From positions 1 to 20,004 of the forward strand of contig JALLBK010000509.1 of assembly GCA_036940085.1 (NCBI GenBank): a DNA stretch of 20,004 nt. Direction: 5' to 3'. Source of the DNA: Discostella pseudostelligera. Taxonomy: Eukaryota; Bacillariophyta; Thalassiosirophyceae; Thalassiosirales; Thalassiosiraceae. Of this stretch, positions 8,677-18,817 are shown piece by piece (the stretch's first letter is position 1; each line of letters begins with the position of its first letter). The position numbers and the translations under genes were made by a program. A model generated the notes under the pieces. It saw only the letters and a program-made list of their open reading frames with translations. It searched no databases and was not told where the DNA came from.

Positions 8677-9588
8677 ATGAGATCCATCCTCTCCCTCGGC
8701 CTCACTGCCATGGTGGCATCTACTTCGTCCGCGGAAACCACCATTGCCATTCTTGAATTCGGTCCGGGCGGCTCCATCCATCGGACCACCGCCGACAATA
8801 CTAATTCAAATAATCCAGCCGCTGCCATCGTCTCCCTGTGGAACGCCTTGCACAAGCAGCCGTCGCCCTCCTCCAAACGTCAATTATTAAAGCATGCTGG
8901 CATGTCCGTCGTTCCTGATTTGTTTACCAAGGCCGATGCTGGGATTGTTCTTGGTTTGCAGGCTGTGTCGTTATCGTCCATGCCTACGGCTCGACATCTT
9001 TTGGAAAGTAATGTTGGTGAGGAGGATATGGACAATAATGTCGTGGGGCTTGTGAAGTCTGGTTCTTCTTCTCGGGAGCTTGTCCAGCTTGCTTCTTCAT
9101 CGAAAGAGTTGGAAACAATGACTGCGATTGACGAGATTTCTACACGTCTTCAATCGACTGCGGAGAAAGCAGCGGCAGGTAGCGGTGTTGGGGGAGTAAT
9201 GAGCACTATGGACACACTCTTTGTCGCCTTGGACAATGACAATGATGCTGCCTTGGTCGATGAACAGCTTGGTCGTATGCTCTCCACACTCAAGATCAAT
9301 GCGGCGAGTAGTGGAAAGACTATCCTTCTTCATCTCGTCATTGAGGAGGAGGGCCGTAATAATCAGCATCGTCGATTGGAAGACAATGTCGATGCCGACG
9401 CATCTTCTTCTTCTTCTTCGTACACCAACCAAAAGTCCATGTATGAAATCCAATCCTTCAATCTCTACCTATGGACATCGGTGGGATTATTCGTTATTAT
9501 TTCCATGGTCATGAGTGCCTTTATTGCCATGCCGTTGATGCCGGATACCTTACTTTTTGGGGAGACGGCCAAGATTGGATCGGATTAA
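8677..9588 (+). CDS. Probable V-ATPase accessory protein (ATP6AP2/renin receptor-like)
   Basis: This is a 303-residue type I membrane protein. It has a signal peptide (residues 1-19, ending TSSA before ETT), a lumenal region and one membrane helix (about 262-288), followed by a short cytosolic tail. The C-terminus FNLYLWTSVGLFVII, then PDTLLFGETAKIGSD, lines up with the C-terminal segment of ATP6AP2, which has FN-x-x-LW before the helix and an Asp-rich YDSIIY...KI-x-x-D tail. That segment of ATP6AP2 binds the membrane ring of the V-ATPase and supports its assembly in the ER and endomembranes. The lumenal part (20-250) is poorly conserved, Ser-rich, and has a six-unit TCT run coding for Ser near residue 243. 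The start at 8677 (accATGAG) is the first ATG and gives the signal peptide. The assignment rests on the C-terminus only. Ac45/Voa1 is the alternative. Confidence 0.62.
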   Translation: MRSILSLGLTAMVASTSSAETTIAILEFGPGGSIHRTTADNTNSNNPAAAIVSLWNALHKQPSPSSKRQLLKHAGMSVVPDLFTKADAGIVLGLQAVSLSSMPTARHLLESNVGEEDMDNNVVGLVKSGSSSRELVQLASSSKELETMTAIDEISTRLQSTAEKAAAGSGVGGVMSTMDTLFVALDNDNDAALVDEQLGRMLSTLKINAASSGKTILLHLVIEEEGRNNQHRRLEDNVDADASSSSSSYTNQKSMYEIQSFNLYLWTSVGLFVIISMVMSAFIAMPLMPDTLLFGETAKIGSD

Positions 9589-9625
9589 GAAGGAAGATGA
9601 AGGGGTGGTGGTAGTATTGTCGGCG

Positions 9626-9647
9626 GTGTGCGTGTGTGTGTGTGTGT
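9626..9647 (+). repeat. GT dinucleotide repeat
   Basis: A (GT)n run with one CG interruption lies just downstream of the V-ATPase accessory stop codon, probably in the 3' UTR. Confidence 0.85.
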
Positions 9648-9770
9648 AAGAGTAGAGAAGACACGAAAAGATAAATATATGTGATCCTATTATTATTATG
9701 GTGCAAACTCTAGCTGTCGACCCCTTGTTACACGTCCACCATGAATTATGGAGGGCAACATATTTGTTGA

Positions 9771-10067
9771 TGGAACATTGAATCACGGGGGAGGTCGTAC
9801 AACATTGTTGGTCCGGTAAACGAGGCCGTTAGTTCTCTTGTTAAGGACTACCTGCCGGGGGATACTCTCAATCAAATAATAGCTTCTTCAACTCGAAGTC
9901 CTTTTGCCTATACCGCCGGTACGGCCATTCTCGGAGCAATACAAAATAGAGTAAATCTTGTTGAGAGGTGGAAGTACTACTTTCTACTCGTACATTGCTT
10001 CACCTTGGGTTGGTGGTTCCTCATTTTCCATGGTCTTGTTGTGCTGTCCATGATCCTACCTCAATGA
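9771..10067 (+). other. Stop-free, protein-like stretch lacking a start (possible gene remnant or exon)
   Basis: About 98 codons are open from just after a TGA (9768-9770) to a TGA at 10065-10067. The translation looks protein-like: YNIVGPVNEAVSSLVKDYLP and later FAYTAGTAILGAIQNRV, ending in a hydrophobic, Trp/Phe-rich stretch that could span a membrane. No ATG opens the frame; its only Met is near the end. An ATG at 9748 reads MEGNIFVDGTLNHGG in another frame up to a five-G run (9787-9791), so a single-base frameshift there would link the two. I do not recognise the product. It may be chance, a pseudogene or an exon. Confidence 0.2.
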
Positions 10068-11317
10068 TGAGCTACGATGAGGGAGGGTGGGAGACTTATC
10101 GAGTTACGAGAGATCCGTGCCTGGTGTGCAATTAGATGGAATGATCCCGTACCCGACATGCAATCAATTTGGTGATGATAATGCCGATGCTAAGAATTAT
10201 AGTAGGAAGCGATACTGACTACTGCTTTATTTTGGAATGCGGATGACGACCTTACGAGGAGTATGCAGGGTCGTTGAGATATTGAGTTGATTGTTGATTG
10301 ATGATACTATATTATGACGAGATGGTTCCGATAGGATTCTTCCCTGATATCCATCCCAGAGCCCGACACTATGAGTAAATAATGTCGGTTGTTCGCGATG
10401 GAGATGTACGGTGATTGGAACATCTATTTGTTTTCGTATTTGTCATCGTTGATTCATTCATCACAACGAAAGACGCCAAAGATTGTGCAGGTGGACCACC
10501 ACACTCTCGAGACGAAGATTAATTGAGATTCAGTATCTACAGCAATCTTCCTACAACGAAACTCGACAGCGACAGTGTTTGTGAGAGTAGCAGTTACAGT
10601 GTGCGGTCACGGTGTACAACATTCTCTTGCACGAGTTGGCACTACCTAGTCTCCTCTGATCGGTTTCCAACGCGCTTGATGGTGTAATAGGTAATAGGTT
10701 GTGCATTCTCCACTGTGAAGTCGCCAACAAGAGGTGAAAGGTGCAATTGAGCACGAGCCAAAGTTTGTATGAGGTTGGAGGAGTTGAGCAAGATGTCACT
10801 TTTCACTTCGCCGCGCTCATCTACCCATGAGTGTAGGTTTTGGTACAGATTGAAGGGTGAGTACTCTTCTGCCTATTGCATCTTTTCCAAAAGCAAAGTC
10901 TTTCGAGTGGGCACAATAAGCACTGCTTTGATGCATGAAATGTACATTCTCCTCTAGAAACTAATTGATAGTGATTGATGGCATTCACATTACCCTGACA
11001 TCAAGACTTCCACCAATAAATAATGTTGTTAGTTGTTAATGAGATGATGAGACGAGGTTTCTTTGAGTTGAGCTGCTGCAAGACGCAATTGTTGCCTGTT
11101 AAACTATGGCACATGGCATCGCTGTTTCTTAGCCCATCTCGCTCCTCTCCACTCTCCAGCACCGCGCATTCCGTTCTTGTTGCCGAAGATCATTCAGTGA
11201 TTGTTGCGGTAGGTTGCGATAGTATTTGCTTTACAAGAACAACTCTGAATCTGATTCAACGCAGGTGATGGTGGTGGCTGTGGTGGGTGGTGGGTGATAT
11301 TGACGTATGGATTTCGC

Positions 11318-11329
11318 TTTCCCGCCATT
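11318..11329 (+). promoter_or_regulatory. TTTCCCGCCATT box (E2F-like)
   Basis: TTTCCCGCC, a perfect E2F-type core, sits about 320 bp before the Asn-rich gene. TGACGT also occurs nearby at about 11301. The shared TTCCCGCCATT is found in two other promoters of this window. Confidence 0.4.
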
Positions 11330-11643
11330 TTTGGAGGTTGGATCGATATTATCGCATTGGCATTCTTTCTCAAATTTGGGTTTCTGCTATATCACTCATT
11401 CCATTACGGAATCAATAATATCTTGTGTATGTGAAATCAATATTGATCCTACAAGTACGCCAAAAAGACTCGCCAACTTCTTTCTCGAACTCCGAGCGCG
11501 CTCAAAATAGTGATGTGGTCTTTGCCGCCACCACAGAAGATGCACAAAATCCCCACCAGCAACACGACATCGTCACTTCCATCCAGTTCAACCGTCATAA
11601 AAAGCATCCATCTAATCTCTCAACTCTCAATTCCACCACCACC

Positions 11644-12980
11644 ATGATGAAGCTCGCCACCGCTTTCCTACTGTCCGCTGCAGGCGTTGCCTCCGCCGGC
11701 AAATCCGTCGAAGTTCCTACCAACGACATTGCCGCCTCGTCTCCTCTTGGCAACCGCATCCTCTCCGCCGCTCGTTTGCTCGAAAACAACAATAACAACA
11801 ACAACAACTTCAGTTGGATCTCGGGCTACTCCATCCGGTTCGAGAAGTGCGCCACGTCTGACGAGTACTACGGCGGCTACTTCGGTAACAACAACAAGAA
11901 CAATAATAATCGACAAAACTTCAATGGTCTTTACCAGCAGCGTCTTGTTCACTTCAAGCTTTGCCCAACAGGCAGTTGCTCGGCTTCGGCTTCTTGCTCG
12001 AACGGGGCGGACTATGTCATTGACATGAACGAGTTCGTAGACGCGTACATCGACTCCAAGCTTACTACTCAGCAGTACAACTGTGAGACAGTGAGGGAAA
12101 ACTGCTACTGTGAGAACGCCAACGATGACCAAGCATGCGAGGCTACGTAAGTGTTACATAAGTTGTTTCACAGCTTGGATATCCTTGTATTGGTTCCTAC
12201 ACTCACCTTGATCATGATTCCTCCAGATGCTACGCCAACGCAGGTCTCGACTACTGCGAAGACGAAAACAACAACAATAATAACAACAACAACGGCAACA
12301 ATGGTGTGCAGTTCAATCTCCAGGAGGCCGTCGAATGCAGGGAGCTCGACATCGACAACGATGCCCTTCAATACTATTATTACAGCCAGGGTGTGAATAA
12401 TAACGTGCAGCAATACAACTACGGCCAGCAAAACAACAATGGCCAGCAGCAAAACCAGGAAATGAAGCTTTTCGTTGGACCGTACTGCAGTGCAAACGGC
12501 AAGTCCATCTTCATTGGAACTTTCATGGACGAGGCGTGCTCCTACGCTGCCCCCTCTGGCACATATGAGAAGTTCAGCTACGGAAAGGCCCTCCCATATT
12601 CCACCACCTCTCTCGTTGAGACCACCTGCATCTCTTGCAAGGAGCCCCAGGAGAACAATAACAACGGTGACCAACAAGACGAAGATAAAATCCTCGAGGT
12701 CTGCGAACAGCTCTACGAGGCATCGGGCAAGTGCGAGGCGAGCTTGGCCAGTGGAACCACCTACTATCCCAACACCTACGGATGCGAATACATCAAGTCC
12801 TTGCACGCTCCTGGCAAAACGAAGAGTGCAAACAGTAGCAGTGCCAAGGCGTCTACTGTCTTTGCTGTACTTTTTGCCGCCTCTACGATTGCCCTTGCTG
12901 GGCTCGCGTACCACTTTTATCAGAAGGCGAACCGCTCCAATGTTGATCTTTCCAAGGAGGATGGAGGTGCCTTGGCGTAA
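11644..12980 (+). CDS. Asn- and Cys-rich secreted/type I membrane protein, unknown function (two exons)
   Basis: Exons are 11644-12146 and 12227-12980, with an 80-bp intron (gtaagt...ctccag). They join in frame through a split Thr codon to give 418 residues. Visible parts in order: signal peptide (1-18, LLSAAGVASA), Asn runs (about 48-55 and 85-95), a Cys-rich extracellular region with recurring Cys pairs (KLCPTGSCSASASC, ENCYCENANDDQACEAT|CYA, CISC), further Asn/Gln runs, then a membrane helix (about 376-400, STVFAVLFAASTIALAGLAY) and a short charged tail. The even number and spacing of Cys suggest disulphide-bonded lumenal or surface domains interrupted by low-complexity loops. The start at the double ATG gives the signal peptide; the frame is open upstream but has no ATG. 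I do not recognise a named family. A cell-surface, silica-associated or secretory-pathway role is speculation. Confidence 0.8.
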
Positions 12981-13377
12981 ATCATATCATTTTGGTGAAG
13001 CACTCTTAGCTGATTCAAAATAGTATGGGGGGGTGGTATTGTTTGGTTTGTCATTGTTGATGAAAATATATGTTCGTGAGAATCCATAGATGGGCACTTT
13101 TAAGAAAGTAATTTGAAATTAGCAGTACATCGAAACTTTGTCCTCATTCTCGACAATCAAATTATGATATGTCATAATATTATCAAAGATGATGAAAGAT
13201 GATACTTGCATGCAGCTTGCAACCCACCCCGCTTCGCCGATGAGATAATATGAGAGACTGCATGCATGACGGATGCTACTACTCCTACCTACCTACCTAG
13301 CCCTCCACGCCTACGCATAATATCTTTTGTATTTGATGTTATCACTACTCTTGAATAATGAAATGGTATGCAATCCA
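12981..13377. other. Convergent intergenic spacer
   Basis: This is a roughly 400-bp spacer between two convergent genes. It is AT-rich, with a 7-bp inverted repeat (ATTATGA 13161-13167 / TCATAAT 13172-13178) and a short CCTA run near 13285-13299. No gene is seen; it presumably holds both 3' UTRs. Confidence 0.6.
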
Positions 13378-14391
13378 TTACAATTCATCCTCACTGTCCT
13401 CCAACTCTTGCATAATGTCAATCTCAGGAAAGTCTCCCCCCTCTACATTCTTTCCTCTAAAGAATCCCCCTCGATTCGAACCGGGTGCTTCAAAATACCT
13501 CACACCACTCGATTGCACAGTTCCATCCGTCTTACCCATGGGTTCATCCAAAATGACGCCTACCCAATGTCCTCCTCCACCCAATTCATCTATTTGGCCA
13601 AGGTAGGCGATTACGCCACGTCTCGATCCAGGTTGTACTTGACATCGGGAATGTAGAGTGAGATGTCCGATGGAATCAGGCCCATACTCATTCAGTGCTT
13701 CACTCTTAATGGTATCGGATGCTGTGGTTGCCGGTTGATTGCTGCCAGTAGTGTTGGTGATATTGTTGTCGCTGCTGCAACGAACAATAATTCCAGTAGA
13801 CGACTCCATCTCAAACCCCTCCTTCACAACCCCACTTTCCCTATACAGCCTCCTGGCCTCCACCAACTCGGCATGTTCCCTCGCATGCCTCTTCAAACTA
13901 AACTCTGGATCTTTCTCCTTATTATGCCGAGCCCAATCACGCAGTGTCCCCCTGCGCCTATCGTAGTCTTCCTCCGTCATTCGATACTTCTCCACCAATG
14001 ACGTATCTTCGTAGGCACCCCCCGAGCTGGATGAGTGTGGATCAATATCAATGCAATGCACGTTGGCACCGAGCGGAAGGGTATAGTATCCTAGCATCCG
14101 TTCGGATTCGCAGTCGGGTAGAATTTCATAGTATACCACACCGCCTGATTTTAATTGCAAATGCTGCGAATGGGGTGGCGTTCCCGTCTTTTGATGTATA
14201 CGCCGACGGAGCTCATCGACTGTGTCATGCGTATCGAAACGAATCTCGGCGTGGCGTTGGAGCAGGTTCGAGTGGGTGAGATCGAGGATGAGTGTGGAGG
14301 CAGCTATGGCACTGTATTGCGTGGCGTCGGCGGCGGTGACGTAGGATTGGAGGGCCAGGAGATCTTCATTTTGGATTATGGATGATGCCAT
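13378..14391 (-). CDS. TBCB: Tubulin-folding cofactor B (Ubl + CAP-Gly)
   Basis: This is a 337-residue, intronless homologue of tubulin-specific chaperone B, which binds alpha-tubulin after the CCT chaperonin step and, with cofactor E, takes part in tubulin heterodimer assembly and turnover. An N-terminal ubiquitin-like domain covers about 30-115 (LILDLTHSNLLQRHAEIRF, then DELRRRIHQKTG). A helical linker follows (EKYRMTEEDYDRRRGTLRDW, then FSLKRHAREHAELVEA). A C-terminal CAP-Gly domain spans about 244-318 with WVGVILDEPMGKTDGTV (the GKNDG-type motif at 286-290) and RYFEAPGSNRGGFFRGKNV. The protein ends in the acidic EDSEDEL, as in other TBCB proteins. An Asn/Thr/Ser-rich insert (about 205-235) separates linker and CAP-Gly. 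The ATG at 14391 is the only sensible start. It is divergent from the POT1-like gene across 386 bp. Confidence 0.93.
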   Translation of the reverse strand: MASSIIQNEDLLALQSYVTAADATQYSAIAASTLILDLTHSNLLQRHAEIRFDTHDTVDELRRRIHQKTGTPPHSQHLQLKSGGVVYYEILPDCESERMLGYYTLPLGANVHCIDIDPHSSSSGGAYEDTSLVEKYRMTEEDYDRRRGTLRDWARHNKEKDPEFSLKRHAREHAELVEARRLYRESGVVKEGFEMESSTGIIVRCSSDNNITNTTGSNQPATTASDTIKSEALNEYGPDSIGHLTLHSRCQVQPGSRRGVIAYLGQIDELGGGGHWVGVILDEPMGKTDGTVQSSGVRYFEAPGSNRGGFFRGKNVEGGDFPEIDIMQELEDSEDEL

Positions 14392-14777
14392 AATGTTATG
14401 TTAGTAATGTCGAGAGAGAGAGAGCTCTGATTTGGGGAATTATCGAATCGGACGAATAATAATTTGAAATTGAGAGGGTATAGTAGATCGGGTGTGTATG
14501 AGAGCATCAAGTATCTAGAGGAGATTGATCAAAATAATATGTTGGCATCAATTCAGGCTATCAATTCAATTCATTCTTGCCCGTATCTCTAGTATGGTAT
14601 GGTCGCTCTCGGTCGCTTTCACGACAATTGACTTCCCGCAATTTTTACCATATATCTTCGCCAAAATTTCGCCACAAGCTCTTCCCGCCATTTCCCATTA
14701 TTTCCGCTTCCGTCCGTCCGCCCGCCCGGCCCCGCTCCTCGTTCCGCCCACCGCGCGCACTACCCCCATCCATCACC
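14392..14777. promoter_or_regulatory. Divergent promoter between TBCB and the POT1-like gene
   Basis: The region contains a GA run (about 14411-14423), TTCCCGCA at 14633-14640, TTCGCC repeats around 14657-14673, CTTCCCGCCATT at 14681-14692 and a CCGT/CCCG run at 14709-14728 shortly before the POT1-like ATG. TTCCCGCC is an E2F-type core, which would fit S-phase expression of a telomere protein. That link is inferred. Confidence 0.45.
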
Positions 14778-17700
14778 ATGAGCGCCCTTCTCCACTCCCT
14801 ACGTGCCCTCTTCGGCAGCAGCCCCGTCCCTGCTAATCACAGCAGCAGAGTGACCACGCGAAGGCGCGCGAAGAATCATCAAAGCCTGATGAACGCCGGC
14901 GGCGATGACGACGACGACGACGACGTCTTCAGTGCCTTTGATTACGCTGATGGCGGTGACAACACGCAGCCACCATCTCCACTACGCAATACTCGTACTG
15001 ATGCTACAACTGAAGTCAGCACGCAATGCGCGGCGAATAATAGTGTTAGAATGCTGGATCGATATCATCAGCAGCAGCAGCCAGGGGTAGCCGTGCTAGC
15101 CGACGGTGCACCCGCCTCAACAACACCCTTGATGGAATTCTTTGCTCACAACGTTGCAAAATCAAATGATGAATCTCTCGGAGCAATATCAAAAAATTAT
15201 AGTCTCGCTCATAATATTATTTCTCACTGTTGTGAAGAAAATGAAGGGAGGTTGTCATCACTCATGTCACTGAAAGAGTGGAGAGAGGCCCGGAAGAAAT
15301 TTCTAATTCAATATCTGACGCGTCGATTGTTCAGTTTGGAGGAATGTGAACAAGAAGCGGATAATAATATCGCGGTAGATGACAATGACGAGAGCGAGAG
15401 CGAGAGGAGGGGGAATACTGATGGAGGCAACAAATGCGATAATGATGATGATGATGATGACGACTGTTCATTCTTTAGTGGGGTGTTGGATGAACCATTC
15501 TGTGTAGGAACAACCACCGAACATTCACATCATGATGATGCCGACAATTCCAATATTGTTGATGGCGTAGTAGAAGTTGAACTCGCTATACCCCATGAAG
15601 AGGAGGAAGAGGAGGATAGTATACAACTCCAGACACAGCCACTACTCATGTCGGAGAAATGCAATAGCAATTTGGTCGATGAGTTGACAGGGCATGCATC
15701 ATCCTCTGGGATCAAGAGGAAGTTAGGTTTTGGAGATACTATGGAACATGGAGAATCTGACGATGATGACAATACGAGTCATCTTGAAACGCAGCCTCAA
15801 AATCATCATGCATCAGTACTACCATCACCACGAGGTGAGCAGCAGCAGCGGCATTGGATCTCATCGAAGAAGCAACGAAGAGCCGGAAAGCGGGGGCTAA
15901 TGTGGGATGGAAATTTTCAAGCCATACCCCACATTAACGATGCTTCTACTTCTACTTCACCGTGTTCCAAGTTGGGAGAGCTGGATCTATCATCCACTAG
16001 CTTGAATCTATCACTGTGTCGCATCCTACGGGTATGGGATCTTCGCTTGACAAAACGAATGGACAAACTTGAGTCTCCTCGCTCATGTGTGGGTGGAAGG
16101 GATGGTGTCATTATTTGTGAGTCGACGAAGAAGTCTGAGGAGGCTCGACATTATCATCCTAGTCGCACCATTATGCCCCATGAGTTCTACGAAGATGATG
16201 GACCGCTGAATATTGCCTACAAACGTGTATTCAGCATTGAAGTCTCCCAAATAAATGCTGGCGAAGACGACAACAACGATCTACAAGGACACAATAACTC
16301 AACGAGTTCATCGATTGCCAACTTGACAATGGCGGCATTTCACGATGGGGATGCACAACTGAAGCGAGTCCAGTCTAGGAAACGACGTCATGCCGTGCGA
16401 AGGATCCGAATCTACTTTTATAACAAGTATGCTGACGCCATGTCGAATGCACTTCGCGACATTTGGGGGGAATGCAAACATATATCATCTCGAGGGAGGG
16501 ACAGCAAGCTTACCTCTTTAATGTCATTGGCGAATGTACCTGCACGATGTATCTTTCCATATTTGATTGCAACACCCAGCAATGGTTCGCCGCTGCATCC
16601 GCATATGCAGCATTATGCAATGAATCCAATGGGGGATGATGATTTTGGAGTGGTCTCTCCTTTTTGTATTTGCATTGGAGATGAGAGTAATTTGTCCTTG
16701 GATGTTCAACATCGACTATTCTTTGATTGTGAAGCGTTGGAGATGCGTCTTCTTGTTGATGCACCATCCAGTGATCAGGATCCATTGGTAGACGCCGTCG
16801 ATGGAGCTGGCGACTCGATTTGTGTCGACTTTGAGGATACGGTGGTAACAGTCACATCGAAAAGTGTTAACAGTGGTGGATACATTAAGAATGTTAAGCG
16901 AAGTCGTATTCCAAAGAATTTTGGTCAGCGCCTCCGTTGGAAGAGGATTCTAGACTTGACCACCGTGAGCAATGATGTCGCCTACGACGGCGTTGATGAA
17001 GCGCCAAATGCAAATATGGCTGTACCCGTAGATGCCGGGGTAAATAATGACGGAAATGCAAATGAAACCATTGAAATTGGGCCGACTGCGGAATCGGCAG
17101 CAGCAGGGGTTCGTCGTGTTCGGAAAACACCAGGACTCACGGTCACAACGTTGCGTGAGCTCCACCCCCTGTTACTGAGGAACAACATGAAAAAGCTGAA
17201 TGATACCGTCACAGTCTATGGCGTGGTACTTGGTTTTACGCCTCCATCTCTCACCAGTACCCAAGAATGGAAGATGTCGATTGTTTTAATTGATGAGACT
17301 TTACCCTTGCCCGATTGGGCACTTGATACTAGGAACATTGCCGATGAGGACAAACCAAGAGAGATGCATGTGCCCTCCGTCACTTTGTTGCTATTCATGA
17401 AAGATCAGTCAAAGTTACCTGTGATTCGATCTGCTGGAGATGTTATCTGTTGCGAAAAGGTGGTTCTTCAGGCATGGAGCGGCGAACCTCAGCTATGTTC
17501 CAAAAAACACGTCAGTAAATTTGTCGTCGTTCGCTCTGGACAAACATCTTTCCCTGATCACCCTGGTATTGACTTGTCTCGAGCCCAAAATCTTTGGAGT
17601 TGGGGCCAACAGCGCCTATCGGAACATCCAACAATGTCGCCAAATTGTCATTTATCTATTGCCGGATTGGGATGTGGCAGCGATAACGCTGAAGTGTGTG

Positions 17701-18817
17701 AACCAGGAGATCTCACAGCAGCCGTCACGGCGATCATTGCGATGCCGGAACACCTCCGTCGTCGTGACACTCCAAGAGGGTTTATCCGTTTGTGGGATGG
17801 AACTGGGCCGTCGCGTTCCGATTCGTGAGTTGAAATAACTATGCCTCAATTCTTGTCCTTCGATAGTTGTTCACGCCATTTCTTGCCTTTCCCAGACTTC
17901 CACTTGATGCGGCTGAAATTGGGGCAATACAACCCCATGATCCTCCAGAACAGGTTTTGTTAGAAATTGACAAGATCCTTGGAAATTTGGTCGAATCTGA
18001 ATCTTGTATCGAGGCACCATTGACTCTCTGCGGAAGAGTCGTCAATGCAGTCGTTTGGGAGGAAGAACTGTGGAATCTCATTCATAAAGAGAATATCCTA
18101 TGTGTAGGCACCTTTGTTCGACTTCGAAATGTCAACAACGCAAAATTGCAAACAGGGGTGTGTAACGGTGAGTGAATGCTGCCAATTCGTCAATTCAATG
18201 AAGTAATTTACTCATCTTTGTTCTTTGTCGCCAACTGCCAAGGTATATCAATTCATGTCAAGTCATCGTTAACTCCATTGCCATCGAATGCGTATGAAGT
18301 AAAAGAGCTCTTGAGGGGGCACGATTCTCGTGTAAAAAGGGGAGATGCACCCAACCCTATGAGCGCAATTCTGCCAGGCAGATCAAGAAAAGGCGAAGGC
18401 GGGGATTTGCGAACGATCAATGAATGCTTTTATAACCCCCCTGCAACGTTTACAGTCCAGTTCGAAGTTGCTCGCATTCTACCAGCATTCATTCCAACAT
18501 CATCCGATGCGCTTCGAAACTTCTGCTTAAAACAGAAAGATGGATCGTCAAAGTTTCAATTTTCACTGCATGTCAGAGATGCATCCTCGGAAACAGACAT
18601 CCTATGTCTTGGAAAAGTCGCTGAGGATATACTCGGAATCACTCCTCGCGACGTCATTGAAAAATCAGGCAGATGTGAAGGGGCGATTTGCAAATTGCAA
18701 CGTATCATGTCCCCTGGCTCTCGTTGTAGAGGGACCATCCGCAGCTGTGTAAAAAATGGGAATACATATTTCTTTATGAAGTCGATGTCATGCATTACAA
18801 TAGCAGTTAACACCTAA
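14778..18817 (+). CDS. POT1: POT1-like telomere single-strand-binding protein with a long N-terminal extension
   Basis: Exons are 14778-17824, 17896-18167 and 18243-18817 (introns 71 and 75 bp; donors gtgagt), giving 1297 residues. The C-terminal part matches POT1, the shelterin protein that binds telomeric single strands. OB1 (about 795-950) has VTVYGVVLGFTPPSL and IVLIDETL, then LLLFMKDQSKLPVIRSAGDV. OB2 (about 958-1135) has FIRLWDGTG (1002-1010), VGTFVRLRNVNNAKLQ (from 1086) and GISIHV...YEVKELL. A third OB-like segment (about 1175-1297) starts FEVARILPAF. POT1 usually begins with OB1; here about 790 residues precede it: Asp tracts (about 43-49, 220-230), a helical segment (about 115-195), a basic nuclear-signal-like KKQRRAGKRG (about 364-373) and an unassigned folded-looking region (about 405-715). 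The ATG at 14778 (CACCATGAG) is the first in frame, and the frame stays open for over 3 kb, so the extension appears genuine. Confidence 0.85.

Larger units (their letters stand above)
9589..11643. other. Two-kilobase region without a convincing gene
   Basis: This is the longest gene-free stretch in the window. It starts with the 3' flank of the V-ATPase accessory gene and a GT microsatellite (9626-9647). It then contains one stop-free, protein-like stretch without an ATG (9771-10067, listed separately), an imperfect hairpin CCGACA/TGTCGG (10363-10388) and the promoter of the Asn-rich gene. The remaining open frames on both strands are short and low-complexity. An unrecognised non-coding RNA or a gene with tiny exons could be hidden here. 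Confidence 0.45.

Noticed and set aside
12168..12914. 248-codon minus-strand frame rich in Val/Leu
   Set aside because: It is the antisense of Asn/Gln (AAC/CAG) runs in the Asn-rich gene, which reads as Val/Leu on the other strand.
13465..13490. GGTTCGAATC, a tRNA T-loop-like sequence on the minus strand
   Set aside because: It encodes the conserved PGSNRGG of the TBCB CAP-Gly domain, and no acceptor or anticodon arm surrounds it.
14577..14777. Upstream extension of the POT1-like frame
   Set aside because: It is open but without an ATG, and it overlaps GC-rich repeats and promoter boxes; the ATG at 14778 has a good context.
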